NCBI RefSeq assembly: GCF_013377535.1
Contig: NZ_JABCJE010000011.1
Coordinates: forward strand, 1 to 64,000
Length of the DNA: 64,000 bases
Reading direction: 5' to 3'
From: Donghicola mangrovi
Lineage (GTDB): Bacteria; Pseudomonadota; Alphaproteobacteria; Rhodobacterales; Rhodobacteraceae
Below are positions 39,283 through 49,025 of the stretch, one piece after another. How positions within the stretch are numbered: position 1 is the first letter of the stretch; every line of letters begins with the position of its first letter. A program made the translations under genes and the position numbers. A model generated the notes under the pieces. It did not search any database and had not been told where the DNA came from. It saw only the letters and a program-made list of their open reading frames with translations.

Positions 39283-40263
39283 ATGACGAAATTTACAAAG
39301 ATTGCTTCGGTATCGGTTCTGGCGCTGATTGGCGCTGTCACCATGGCGCAGGCCGACGAATGGCGCGGTTGGGCCATCCACCCCGAGGACTACCCGAACA
39401 CCGTCGCGATGCAGTCGTTCGCCGACAAGGTCAAAGAAGTGACCGAAGGCCGGATCGAACCCACCGTCTATGCGAACGGCATTCTGGGCAGCCAGCCCGA
39501 CGCGATCGAGCAGGTGCGCAGCGGCGCTCTGGCTTGGGCGAACTTCAACATGGGCCCCATGGGCGAGATCGTCCCCGCAACCAACGTTCTTTCGCTGCCG
39601 TTCATCTTCCGCGATGTCGAGCAGATGCACCACGCCATGGACGGCGCCGTTGGCCAGCAGTTCAGCGATGCTCTGAGCGAGGCAGGCATTGTCGCTCTGT
39701 CGTGGTTCGATAGCGGCTCGCGCAGCTTCTATAACACCAAGAAGGCGATCCATTCGCCCGCCGACATGGACGGCCTGAAGTTCCGCGTGATGAACAACGA
39801 TCTTTACGTGCAGATGGTTGATGCGCTGGGTGGTAACGCGACCCCGATGGCCTATGGCGAGGTTTACCAGTCGCTCCAGACCGGCGTGATCGACGGCGCG
39901 GAAAACAACTACCCCTCGTTCGAAAGCTCGAACCACTACGAGGTGGCCAAGTACTACTCCGTCACCAACCACCTGATCATCCCCGAGTGCCTGTGCGTTG
40001 CCGCCAGCGTGTGGGAAGGCGTGTCGGACGCGGACAAAGCCGCGATCAAGGACGCCGCGATGGAAGCCGCCAAGCAGCAGCGTGAACTGTGGGCCGCCCG
40101 CGAGACCGCCAGCCTTGATAAGGTCAAGGCAGCCGGCGTCGAGGTGAACAACGTGGATGATCCCGCAGCGTTCCAGTCTGCGATGGCCCCCATCTACGCG
40201 AACTTTATCGCTGCCCACCCCGATCTGGAGCAGCTGATCAAAGACATTCAGGCCACTGAGTAA
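39283..40263 (+). CDS. TRAP transporter substrate-binding protein, DctP type (probable uronate)
   Basis: This periplasmic receptor belongs to a tripartite ATP-independent transporter. A signal peptide (MTKFTKIASVSVLALIGAVTMAQA) leads to the mature start DEWRGWAIHPEDYPN. The conserved Arg of the carboxylate clamp lies in LKFRVMNNDLY, and the Asn in IDGAENNYPSFESS. The start follows AGGGAGGACAAC. It opens an operon whose remaining genes oxidise hexuronates, so galacturonate or glucuronate is the likely ligand. TRAP systems use the membrane ion gradient rather than ATP. Confidence 0.9.
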   Translation: MTKFTKIASVSVLALIGAVTMAQADEWRGWAIHPEDYPNTVAMQSFADKVKEVTEGRIEPTVYANGILGSQPDAIEQVRSGALAWANFNMGPMGEIVPATNVLSLPFIFRDVEQMHHAMDGAVGQQFSDALSEAGIVALSWFDSGSRSFYNTKKAIHSPADMDGLKFRVMNNDLYVQMVDALGGNATPMAYGEVYQSLQTGVIDGAENNYPSFESSNHYEVAKYYSVTNHLIIPECLCVAASVWEGVSDADKAAIKDAAMEAAKQQRELWAARETASLDKVKAAGVEVNNVDDPAAFQSAMAPIYANFIAAHPDLEQLIKDIQATE

Positions 40264-40324
40264 TCGCGTATCGGGTCGCGCGTCCCCAATTGCGCGCGGC
40301 CCATTTTCGGGCAGGGAGACCGCT

Positions 40325-40846
40325 GTGAATATCCAATCCGAACCAGAGGCACATGGACCCGTCTACCGGCTGCTTGCCGGTGTGTCCTATGGCTGTCTGG
40401 TGATCGCGGGCGTGCAACTGGTCACGCTCATTGCAATTTTCGGCTGGCTTGTCTGGGGCCGCTACGTGCTGAACGACACCCCCACGTGGGTCGAGCAGCT
40501 GGCCCTCTTGTTGGTGGTTTGGATCACCTTTCTGGGGGCGGCGGCCGGTGTGTGGAACAAAAGCCACCTGTCCATCGACTTTGTCCGCGAAATGCTGCCC
40601 GACCCGCTGCGTGTTCCCATGCGCTGGGTGGCGGTGATTGCGGTCGGTGTGTTCGGTGCCTTTCTGGCGTGGCAGGGCTGGACGCTGGCGGCCAAAACGT
40701 GGCCCCGCGTGATCCCGATGCTTGGCATCACCGAAGGCTGGCGCGCGATGCCCATGGCGATCTGCGGCGCGCTGACGGTGGTATTTTCCCTGTATCACGT
40801 GGGCGAACTGGCTCGCGGTGACAACAAGATCACAGGAGAGCTCTAG
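40325..40846 (+). CDS. TRAP transporter small permease, DctQ type
   Basis: This four-helix membrane subunit pairs with the large permease. Family landmarks are TWVEQLALLLVVWITFLGAAAGVWNKSHLSIDFV, in the second and third helices, and a C-terminal helix around residues 135-160. GTG at 40325 is preceded by GCAGGGAG and gives 173 residues, usual for DctQ. Its last base is shared with the start of the large permease gene, so both are made in step. Confidence 0.9.
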   Translation: MNIQSEPEAHGPVYRLLAGVSYGCLVIAGVQLVTLIAIFGWLVWGRYVLNDTPTWVEQLALLLVVWITFLGAAAGVWNKSHLSIDFVREMLPDPLRVPMRWVAVIAVGVFGAFLAWQGWTLAAKTWPRVIPMLGITEGWRAMPMAICGALTVVFSLYHVGELARGDNKITGEL

Positions 40847-42123
40847 TGGGCCTCGCGGTACTTTTCGGAATTTTCGGCTTTGGTCTGTTTTGCGGGATGC
40901 CGGTGGCATTCGCACTGGGTCTGGCCGCTGTCGGGGGCTTTTTCTACGAAGGTCTGCCCCTGTTTATCGGGTTCCAGCGCATCCTGTCCGGTGTGTCGGT
41001 GTTTTCGCTGCTGGCGATCCCGTTCTTTATTTTCGCGGGCGAGCTGATGATGCAGGGCGGTATTGCGAACCGTCTGGTGCGGCTGGCGGCCAGCGCGGTG
41101 GGATCGCTGCGAGGCGGGCTTGGCGTGGTGAACGTGCTGTCGTCGATGCTGTTCGGCGGGATCTCGGGCTCTGCGGTGGCGGATACCTCGGCCCTAGGGT
41201 CGATCCTGATCCCCGTGATGAAAGACAAGGGCTATGATCCCGACTACGCAGTGAACGTGACGGTCACGTCTTCGGTCGCGGGTGTGGTGATCCCGCCCTC
41301 GCATAACATGATCCTCTATGCAGTGGCGGCGGGCGGCATGTCGGTGTCCAAGCTGTTCATTGCAGGCATCGTGCCGGGCGTTCTGATGTGCCTGTGTCTG
41401 GCGATTGTGGCCTATTGGGTTGCTGTGCGCCGCGGCTATCCGGCGGAAACCTTTCCGGGGTTCAAGGCGCTGGGGATCGCAACGCTGGTCGCGCTGCCCG
41501 GTCTGATGACGGCGGTGATCATCGTGGGCGGCGTGCTGTCGGGTGTGATGACAGTCACGGAGTCCGGTGCCTTTGGTGCGATCTGGGCCATTCTGGTCAC
41601 AACCTTTGTCTACCGCGAACTGACGTGGCCTGCGTTCAAGAACGCTGTGCTGACCTCGGTGCGGACCACGGCGCTGGTGATGATGCTGGTCGCGACGGCC
41701 TCTGCCTTTAGCTACATGCTGGCGCTTTACCGCGTGCCCGAACTTCTTGGAAATTTCGTTACCGGTATCAGCGATAATCCGATAATCATTCTCTTGCTGA
41801 TCAATTTGATCCTTCTGGTTCTGGGAATGATTATGGACATGGCCGCGCTGATCCTGATCTGTACGCCGATCTTTCTGCCCGTGGCAGTGAGCCTTGGCAT
41901 GGATCCGATCCAGTTCGGTGTGATCCTGATGATGAACCTGGGCCTTGGTCTGTGCACCCCGCCCGTTGGCGCCTGCCTGTTTGTGGGCTGTGTCGTGGGC
42001 AAGGTGCGGATCGAGCAAGCGGTCAAGACGATCATGCCTTTCTACCTCGCAATTCTGGTGGCGCTGATGCTCGTCACCTATGTCCCGGCGTTCTCGATGA
42101 CCTTGCCGGGCCTGATGGAGTGA
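40846..42123 (+). CDS. TRAP transporter large permease, DctM type
   Basis: This is the transport channel subunit, with about twelve helices over 425 residues. The family features FIFAGELMMQGGIANRLVRLA, FGGISGSAVADTSALG and VIPPSHNMILYA are clear, the last holding the substrate and sodium-site serines and prolines. GTG 40846 follows AGGAGAG and overlaps the small permease stop by one base. With its partners it would import uronates for the enzymes encoded downstream. Confidence 0.92.
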   Translation: MGLAVLFGIFGFGLFCGMPVAFALGLAAVGGFFYEGLPLFIGFQRILSGVSVFSLLAIPFFIFAGELMMQGGIANRLVRLAASAVGSLRGGLGVVNVLSSMLFGGISGSAVADTSALGSILIPVMKDKGYDPDYAVNVTVTSSVAGVVIPPSHNMILYAVAAGGMSVSKLFIAGIVPGVLMCLCLAIVAYWVAVRRGYPAETFPGFKALGIATLVALPGLMTAVIIVGGVLSGVMTVTESGAFGAIWAILVTTFVYRELTWPAFKNAVLTSVRTTALVMMLVATASAFSYMLALYRVPELLGNFVTGISDNPIIILLLINLILLVLGMIMDMAALILICTPIFLPVAVSLGMDPIQFGVILMMNLGLGLCTPPVGACLFVGCVVGKVRIEQAVKTIMPFYLAILVALMLVTYVPAFSMTLPGLME

Positions 42124-42128
42124 CCCTG

Positions 42129-42923
42129 ATGATGAAACGACTTCTGATCACTGGCGCGGCCGGTGGGCTGGGAACCATGGCCCGCAAGCGCCTGTCCCAT
42201 CTGGCCGAAACCCTGCGTCTGTCCGACATCGTCCCCATGGGCGAGGCCGCCCCCAACGAAGAGCACGTGGTCTGCGATCTGGCCGACGGCGCCGCGGTCG
42301 AGGACTTGGTCAAAGGCTGTGACGGCATCATCCACTTGGGCGGTGTATCGGTCGAGAAGAGCTATGATCTGATCGAGGCCGGCAACATTCGCGGCGTTTA
42401 TAATCTGTACGAAGCGGCGCGGCTGCACGGTTTGCCCCGTATCGTCTTTGCCAGCTCGAACCACACGATCGGTTTCTATCCTCAAAGCCAGCGCCTTACC
42501 GCCGACATGCCGACCCGCCCCGATGGCTGGTACGGGATTTCCAAGGTCTACGGCGAGGCTGTCGCCCACATGTACCACGAGAAGTTCGGCCAAGAGACGG
42601 CGATCCTGCGCATTGGGTCCTGTTTCGAGAAGCCGGTGGACCGCCGGATGATGGCGACGTGGCTGAGCTATGACGATTTTGTTTCGTTGATGGAGCGCGT
42701 GTTCACCGTGCCGAAACTGGGCTGCCCGACGATCTGGGGCGCTTCGGCGAACACCTGCGGGTGGTGGGACAACAGCCACATCGGCTGGCTGGGGTGGAAG
42801 CCCCAAGACGACAGCGAGGTGTACCGCGCCGAGGTCGAAGCCCTGCCGCCGCGGCCCGCGGATGCGCCGGACGTTCTGTATCAGGGCGGGAAGTTTACGG
42901 CGGACCCGGTGTTTCGGGACTGA
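42129..42923 (+). CDS. udh: Uronate dehydrogenase
   Basis: Udh oxidises D-galacturonate or D-glucuronate with NAD to the aldaro-1,5-lactone. It is a short-chain dehydrogenase with the nucleotide motif LLITGAAGGLGTMA and catalytic YGISKVYGEA (Tyr-x3-Lys), with Ser in FASSNHTIGFYP. The closing segment SEVYRAEVEALPP is characteristic of bacterial Udh, and 264 residues matches the Agrobacterium enzyme closely. It starts five bases after the TRAP genes. Two ATGs lie side by side; the first was used. Confidence 0.92.
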   Translation: MMKRLLITGAAGGLGTMARKRLSHLAETLRLSDIVPMGEAAPNEEHVVCDLADGAAVEDLVKGCDGIIHLGGVSVEKSYDLIEAGNIRGVYNLYEAARLHGLPRIVFASSNHTIGFYPQSQRLTADMPTRPDGWYGISKVYGEAVAHMYHEKFGQETAILRIGSCFEKPVDRRMMATWLSYDDFVSLMERVFTVPKLGCPTIWGASANTCGWWDNSHIGWLGWKPQDDSEVYRAEVEALPPRPADAPDVLYQGGKFTADPVFRD

Positions 42924-42945
42924 TCGCCTCTGGCCGAGGGTGTTT

Positions 42946-42977
42946 GCCTCCGGCGGGAGTATTTTGGCAAAGAAGAA
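42946..42977. repeat. Short GC-rich intergenic repeat of the Rhodobacterales type
   Basis: GCCTCCGGCGGGAGTATTTT, followed by a purine-rich stretch, lies in the gap between udh and the semialdehyde dehydrogenase gene. I have seen closely similar intergenic sequences in many Rhodobacterales genomes. Only one copy is apparent here. CCTCC and GGAGG-like parts can pair as a short stem. Confidence 0.5.
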
Positions 42978-43034
42978 TGATGGAGTGTGCGGGGATCGGG
43001 GTTTGGGACCGGTGGCCCGTGCGGAGGAGACGAG

Positions 43035-44549
43035 ATGGGATTTCAAGCACACGGCAAGCATTTGATCGCAGGCGAGTGGGTGGGTTCGGACAAGGTGTTT
43101 GTCAGTGAGCCCGCGCACGGGACCGCGTTCGAGTATTCGGTCGGCACGCCGGAATTGGTGGATCAGGCCTGCGTGGCAGCCGAGGAGGCGTTCTGGGAGT
43201 TCGGTTATTCGAGCCGCGAAGAGCGCGCGGTTTTCCTTGAGGCGATTGCCGAGGAGATTGATGCGCGGGGCGATTTGATCACCGAGATCGGGTGCTCCGA
43301 GACCGGTCTGCCCGAGGCGCGTTTGGTGGGCGAGCGGGGGCGGACGGTTGGTCAGCTGCGTTTGTTCGCGAGCCATATTCGCGCGGGGGACTATCTGGAT
43401 CGCCGCTATGATGCGGCACTGCCGGAGCGGGCGCCTTTGCCGCGGCCTGATCTGCGGATGATGCAGCGGCCCATCGGGCCGGTCGCGGTGTTCGGGGCGT
43501 CGAACTTCCCGCTCGCATTCAGTGTGGCGGGCGGCGATACCGCGTCGGCTCTGGCGGCGGGCTGCCCCGTGGTAGTCAAGGGCCACAGCGCCCATCCCGG
43601 CACCGGCGAAGTGGTGGCCGAGGCGATCCACGCCGCGATCCAACGCTGCGGTTTGCCCAAGGGCGTCTTTAGCCTGATCCAGGGGGGCAAGCGCGATGTG
43701 GGCACGGCCTTGGTCCAGCATCCGCTGATCAAGGCGGTTGGCTTTACCGGATCCCTGGGGGGCGGTCGGGCGCTGTTTGACCTCTGTGCGCAGCGCGATG
43801 AACCCATTCCGTTCTTTGGCGAGCTTGGGTCGGTGAACCCGATGTTCATGCTGCCTTCGGCTGTCGCCAGCCGTGGGGCCGCTTTGGGTGAGGCTTGGGC
43901 TGGATCACTGACCATGGGCGCAGGGCAGTTCTGCACCAACCCCGGAATTGCGGTCGTGCTAGAGGGGGCCGAGGGCGAGGCCTTTGCCGAAGCGGCCCGT
44001 TCGGCGCTGTCGGAAAGCGGCGCTCAGGTCATGCTGACCGATGGGATTGCGGCGGCTTACCGCGATGGCGCGGCGCGGATGCAAGAGGCGGCCGGGGTGC
44101 AAGAAATGCTGACCTCGATGTGCGATACCCGTCAGGCGAAACCGTTCCTGTTCCGTGTGTCGGCCGAGGATTGGCTGGGGAACCATGTGCTGAGCGAAGA
44201 GGTCTTCGGGCCTTTGGGCTTGGTGGTTGTGGCCAAGGACGAGGCGCAGATGATCGCCGTTGCCAAGTCGTTCGTCGGCCAGCTGACCGCGACCCTGCAC
44301 ATGGATGATGGCGATGCCACTCTGGCGCGCCGTCTGCTGCCGGTGCTGGAGCGCAAGGCAGGCCGAGTTCTGGCCAACGGCTTCCCCACGGGGGTCGAGG
44401 TTTGCGACAGCATGGTGCACGGCGGACCCTATCCGGCGTCCACCAACTTTGGTGCGACCTCCGTCGGCACCCTGTCCATCCGCCGCTGGCTGCGCCCCGT
44501 CTGTTACCAGAACATCCCTGCCTCCGTCCTGCCGGACGATGTGGCCTAA
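43035..44549 (+). CDS. 2-oxoglutarate semialdehyde (2,5-dioxovalerate) dehydrogenase
   Basis: This aldehyde dehydrogenase performs the last oxidation of the uronate route, making 2-oxoglutarate. The nucleotide-fold GASNFPLAFSVAGGD, the GFTGSLGGG loop, catalytic Glu in FFGELGSVNP and catalytic Cys in GAGQFCTNPG are all present. The 504 residues and the N-terminus AHGKHLIAGEWVGS fit the ketoglutarate semialdehyde dehydrogenase subgroup. The ATG follows GGAGGAG. It is separated from udh by 111 bases holding a short repeat. Confidence 0.9.
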   Translation: MGFQAHGKHLIAGEWVGSDKVFVSEPAHGTAFEYSVGTPELVDQACVAAEEAFWEFGYSSREERAVFLEAIAEEIDARGDLITEIGCSETGLPEARLVGERGRTVGQLRLFASHIRAGDYLDRRYDAALPERAPLPRPDLRMMQRPIGPVAVFGASNFPLAFSVAGGDTASALAAGCPVVVKGHSAHPGTGEVVAEAIHAAIQRCGLPKGVFSLIQGGKRDVGTALVQHPLIKAVGFTGSLGGGRALFDLCAQRDEPIPFFGELGSVNPMFMLPSAVASRGAALGEAWAGSLTMGAGQFCTNPGIAVVLEGAEGEAFAEAARSALSESGAQVMLTDGIAAAYRDGAARMQEAAGVQEMLTSMCDTRQAKPFLFRVSAEDWLGNHVLSEEVFGPLGLVVVAKDEAQMIAVAKSFVGQLTATLHMDDGDATLARRLLPVLERKAGRVLANGFPTGVEVCDSMVHGGPYPASTNFGATSVGTLSIRRWLRPVCYQNIPASVLPDDVA

Positions 44550-45476
<927 letters not shown>

Positions 45477-45484
45477 GGCCCAAA

Positions 45485-46621
45485 ATGAAGATCACCGACG
45501 TTCGCACCCACCTGTTGGAACACCGCCTCGAGACGCCGTTCGAGAGCGCGTCGATGCGGTTCGACCGCCGCGCCCATGTGCTGGTGGAGGTCATCTGCGA
45601 CGATGGCACCATCGGGTGGGGCGAATGTTTGGGGCCTGCGCGCCCCAACGCGTCGGTGGTCGCGGCCTACAAGGGGTGGCTGATTGGCCAGAACCCGATG
45701 GAGACCGAGAAAATCTGGGCCACCTGCTATAACGCTCTGCGCGATCAGGGGCAGCGCGGGCTGGCGGTCACGGCCTTGTCCGGCATCGATATCGCCCTGT
45801 GGGACATCAAGGGCAAGGTGCTGGGGCAGTCCGTGTCGATGCTGCTGGGGGGGCGCTTCCGCGAGAGCGTTCGCGCCTATGCCACCGGTAGCTTCAAGCG
45901 CGATGGCGTGGATCGGGTCGAGGATAACGCCAGTGAAATGGCTGCCCACAAGGCCGCCGGTTTCCACGCGGCCAAGATCAAGATCGGCTTCGACGTGGAC
46001 GAGGATCTGCGCGTCATCCGAGCCGTCCGCGACGTCATGGGCGACGACATGCGCCTGATGATCGACGCCAACCACGGCTATGACGTGGTGGATGCGGTAC
46101 GTCTGGGGAACAAGGCCGCCGACTATGACATCGACTGGTTCGAAGAGCCTGTCGTCCCCGAACAGCTGGGGGCCTATGCCGATGTGCGCGCCCGTCAGCC
46201 GATCCCCGTGGCAGGGGGCGAGACATGGCACACCCGTTGGGGCTTTGCCGAACCGTTTGTCAAACGTCTGGTGGATATCGCGCAGCCCGACCTGTGCGGG
46301 GTGGGCGGCTTTACCGAGATGCGGCGCGTGGCCGATATGGCAGCGACCAGCGGCATCCGTCTGGTGCCGCACGTCTGGGGCACTGGCGTTCAAATCGCGG
46401 CGGCGCTACAGTGGATGGCGGCGCAGATCCCCAGTCCCGTGCGCCCCAATCCCGTCGATCCGATCATGGAGTTCGACCGGACCCACAACCCCTTCCGTCA
46501 GGCCGTCCTGACCACGCCCATTGAACACCAGAACGGCGTCGTCCAGATCCCGAACGCCCCCGGATTGGGGATTGAGGTGAACCGCGACGCGCTGCGTGAA
46601 TTTGCGATGAAGGACGCGTGA
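45485..46621 (+). CDS. gci: D-galactarolactone cycloisomerase
   Basis: Gci opens galactaro-1,4-lactone to 3-deoxy-2-keto-hexarate. It is an enolase-superfamily enzyme: catalytic Lys in AKIKIGF, metal ligands Asp in MIDANHGYD, Glu in WFEEPVVPEQ and Glu in AGGETWH, and His in VPHVWGTGVQIAAALQ. The 378 residues equal the length of the Agrobacterium enzyme, and N-terminal residues such as RTHLLEHRLETPFESASMRF agree with it as I recall. It lies nine bases after kdgD and overlaps gli. Confidence 0.92.
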   Translation: MKITDVRTHLLEHRLETPFESASMRFDRRAHVLVEVICDDGTIGWGECLGPARPNASVVAAYKGWLIGQNPMETEKIWATCYNALRDQGQRGLAVTALSGIDIALWDIKGKVLGQSVSMLLGGRFRESVRAYATGSFKRDGVDRVEDNASEMAAHKAAGFHAAKIKIGFDVDEDLRVIRAVRDVMGDDMRLMIDANHGYDVVDAVRLGNKAADYDIDWFEEPVVPEQLGAYADVRARQPIPVAGGETWHTRWGFAEPFVKRLVDIAQPDLCGVGGFTEMRRVADMAATSGIRLVPHVWGTGVQIAAALQWMAAQIPSPVRPNPVDPIMEFDRTHNPFRQAVLTTPIEHQNGVVQIPNAPGLGIEVNRDALREFAMKDA

Positions 46622-47484
46622 TGATTGACCGCAAACTGACCGGCGAGCCGCCGAAAACCATCCTGCCGCGCGGCACGATCGACACCCAGATGCACATGTA
46701 CGTGCCAGGGTATCCGGCGGTGGATGGCGGGCCGGGCCTGCCGCCCGCGCCCTTGCCGACGCCCGACATGTACCGCCAAGCGATGGACTGGCTGGGGATT
46801 GACCGCGTGGTGATCACCCAAGGCAACGCCCATCAGGCGGACAACGCTTGTCTTCTGGCCTGCTTGGCTGAGATGGGCGATCTGGCCAAGGGTGTGGCGG
46901 TGATCAGCAAAGACACCTCGGACGCGGAAATGGAACGCCTGACCGCCGCCGGTATCGTTGGCGCGCGGATCATGGACCTGCCCGGTGGGGCAGTGGGGCT
47001 GGACCAGCTAGAGGCTGTCGATGCCAAGGCTGCCGATGCGGGCTGGATGACCGCCGTGCAGTTCGATGGCACTGCCTTGCCCGATCTGGAGCCGCGGCTG
47101 AAGGCCCTCAAATCCCGCTGGGTTCTGGACCATCACGGCAAGATTTTTGGCGGCGTCACCCCCGCTCATGTGGACACCATCAAGCGCCTGATCGACACCG
47201 GCAACGTCTGGTTCAAATTCGCGGGCTGCTACGAGGCCACTTTGGTCGGCGGCCCCGATTACCCTGATATCGCCGAGGTCGCGCGGGACATCGCCGCCTA
47301 TGCGCCTGAACGCATCATCTGGGGCACCAACTGGCCCCATAACCTCGCCAAAAAGACCGAGGATTACCCCGACGATGCGGCCCTGACCGACACGGTTCTG
47401 TCTTGGCTGCCGGACGAGAAATCCTTGCATTTGGCACTGGTCGAAAACCCGCAGGAGCTTTACGGTTTTCCCAAATGGGAGTGA
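46621..47484 (+). CDS. gli: D-galactarolactone isomerase, amidohydrolase family
   Basis: Gli converts the 1,5-lactone released by Udh to the 1,4-lactone used by Gci. It is an amidohydrolase-superfamily protein (COG3618 type) with TIDTQMHMYVPGYP (first metal-site pair, here Gln-x-His), WVLDHHGK, and GTNWPHN near the end. At 287 residues it is typical. Its ATG overlaps the gci stop by one base (TGATG). The gene order kdgD-gci-gli matches that described in Agrobacterium, which strengthens the call. Confidence 0.9.
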   Translation: MIDRKLTGEPPKTILPRGTIDTQMHMYVPGYPAVDGGPGLPPAPLPTPDMYRQAMDWLGIDRVVITQGNAHQADNACLLACLAEMGDLAKGVAVISKDTSDAEMERLTAAGIVGARIMDLPGGAVGLDQLEAVDAKAADAGWMTAVQFDGTALPDLEPRLKALKSRWVLDHHGKIFGGVTPAHVDTIKRLIDTGNVWFKFAGCYEATLVGGPDYPDIAEVARDIAAYAPERIIWGTNWPHNLAKKTEDYPDDAALTDTVLSWLPDEKSLHLALVENPQELYGFPKWE

Positions 47485-47487
47485 GGC

Positions 47488-48384
47488 ATGAGACTGGTTT
47501 CTATCGGTGAATGTATGATTGAGATGTCGGGCGCCGGAGAGAACCTCTGGCGTTCGGGTTTTGCGGGGGACACGTTCAACACCGCTTGGTACGCGCGGGC
47601 GACTTTGCCCGCCGGATCAGTGGATTACGTGACCTGCGTCGGCACCGATCCGGTGTCCCAGCAGATGCTGGATTTCATGGGGGCAGGCGGCATCGGCACG
47701 GACCACGTGATGCGCCACCCGACCCGCGTGGCGGGCCTATACATGATCACGCTAAAGGACGGCGAACGCAGCTTTACTTACTGGCGCGATCAGGCGGCGG
47801 CGCGCTGTCTGGCGGATGATCCGGCGGCTTTGACCGCGGCTGTGGACGGGGCCGATCTGGTGTATTTCTCGGGGATCACCTTGGGCATTCTGACCGCTGA
47901 TCGCCGCGCCGCTTTGCTGGATGCCTTGAAGGGGCAGAATGTGGCCTTCGACCCCAACCTGCGTCCGCGCCTTTGGCCTGACACCCAGACCATGTGCGAG
48001 GCCATTATGCAGGCGGCCGCCATCAGCCGGATTGCCTTGCCAAGCTATGAGGACGAGGCGGATTATTTCGGGGACGCGGACCCTCAGGCGACTTTGCAGC
48101 GCTATTCCGATGCGGGCGCGACCGAGATCGTGGTCAAGAATGGTGGCGGCGAGATGCTGGTGCTGGCAGACGGTCAGACCCACCGGATCGATCCGGGCCC
48201 CAAGGTGCAGCCCATCGACACCACCGGTGCCGGCGACAGCTTTAACGGCGCTTATTTCAGTGCCCGTCTCCAAGGGATGCCCGCGCCCGAGGCGGCCCGC
48301 TATGCCCACGGCATCGCCCGCCAGGTGATCGGCTATCGCGGTGCTCTGATGCCCATGGACCAGATCGCAAAGGACGCCGCATGA
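47488..48384 (+). CDS. kdgK: PfkB-family sugar kinase, probable 2-keto-3-deoxygluconate kinase
   Basis: This ribokinase-family protein probably phosphorylates 2-keto-3-deoxygluconate. The N-terminal VSIGECMIEMSG and GFAGDTFNTAWYA are typical of KdgK, and the anion-hole and catalytic motif DTTGAGDSFNGAYF is intact. At 298 residues it is normal. Three bases separate it from gli and it overlaps the next gene by four bases. Its product belongs to the Entner-Doudoroff branch, but no KDPG aldolase or uronate isomerase is in the window, so its place in this operon is unclear. Confidence 0.85.
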   Translation: MRLVSIGECMIEMSGAGENLWRSGFAGDTFNTAWYARATLPAGSVDYVTCVGTDPVSQQMLDFMGAGGIGTDHVMRHPTRVAGLYMITLKDGERSFTYWRDQAAARCLADDPAALTAAVDGADLVYFSGITLGILTADRRAALLDALKGQNVAFDPNLRPRLWPDTQTMCEAIMQAAAISRIALPSYEDEADYFGDADPQATLQRYSDAGATEIVVKNGGGEMLVLADGQTHRIDPGPKVQPIDTTGAGDSFNGAYFSARLQGMPAPEAARYAHGIARQVIGYRGALMPMDQIAKDAA

Positions 48385-49007
48385 CCCGCATTCTTGCCTT
48401 TGGGGACAGCCTGACGTGGGGCCACAAGCCCGAGGATGGTACCCGCCATCCCGCGGAATTCCTATGGCCTAATGTGCTGCAGCAGGAGGTTGGGGTCGAG
48501 GTGATTTCCGAAGGGCTCGGGGGCCGGACCACGGTCTTCGACGACCATTCCGGCCCGACCTGCCGGAATGGGGCCAAGGTTCTGCCGATCCTTCTGCATT
48601 CTCACAGCCCGCTCGATCTGGTGATTGTGATGCTGGGGACCAACGACTTGAAGCCCACCATCTGTGGCCGCGCCGAAGGGGCAACAGCGGGGATGAAGCG
48701 TCTAGCGCAGATCATCCGCACGCACCCCTATGACGGGATCGGGCAGGTGCCGAAGGTGCTGCTGGTATCACCCCCGGCCTGCGTGATCGGGCCGGACGGG
48801 GTGACTGGCGGCGGGCGCGATGTGGCGGAAACCCAGCGCCTTGCGCCGATGTATCAGCAACTGGCCTTGGATCTTGGCGTGGCGTTTTTCGATGCTGGTA
48901 GTGTGGCGACCACGTCGCCCATCGACGGTGTGCACTTACCGGCCGAGGATACGGCGGCCATCGGGCGGGCCCTTGCCGGACCCGTTCGCGATCTGCTGGG
49001 GCTCTGA
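48381..49007 (+). CDS. SGNH/GDSL hydrolase (arylesterase-like)
   Basis: This is a small serine esterase of the SGNH fold with all blocks: FGDSLTWG (Ser), GLGGRTT (Gly), MLGTNDLK (Asn) and DGVHLP (Asp/His). No signal peptide is seen, so it acts in the cytoplasm. At 208 residues it resembles bacterial arylesterases. As the last gene of the uronate operon it might hydrolyse a lactone intermediate or remove acetyl groups from pectin-derived sugars; this is inference from context. Confidence 0.88.
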   Translation: MTRILAFGDSLTWGHKPEDGTRHPAEFLWPNVLQQEVGVEVISEGLGGRTTVFDDHSGPTCRNGAKVLPILLHSHSPLDLVIVMLGTNDLKPTICGRAEGATAGMKRLAQIIRTHPYDGIGQVPKVLLVSPPACVIGPDGVTGGGRDVAETQRLAPMYQQLALDLGVAFFDAGSVATTSPIDGVHLPAEDTAAIGRALAGPVRDLLGL

Positions 49008-49025
49008 AGCCTCGATAACTTAACG

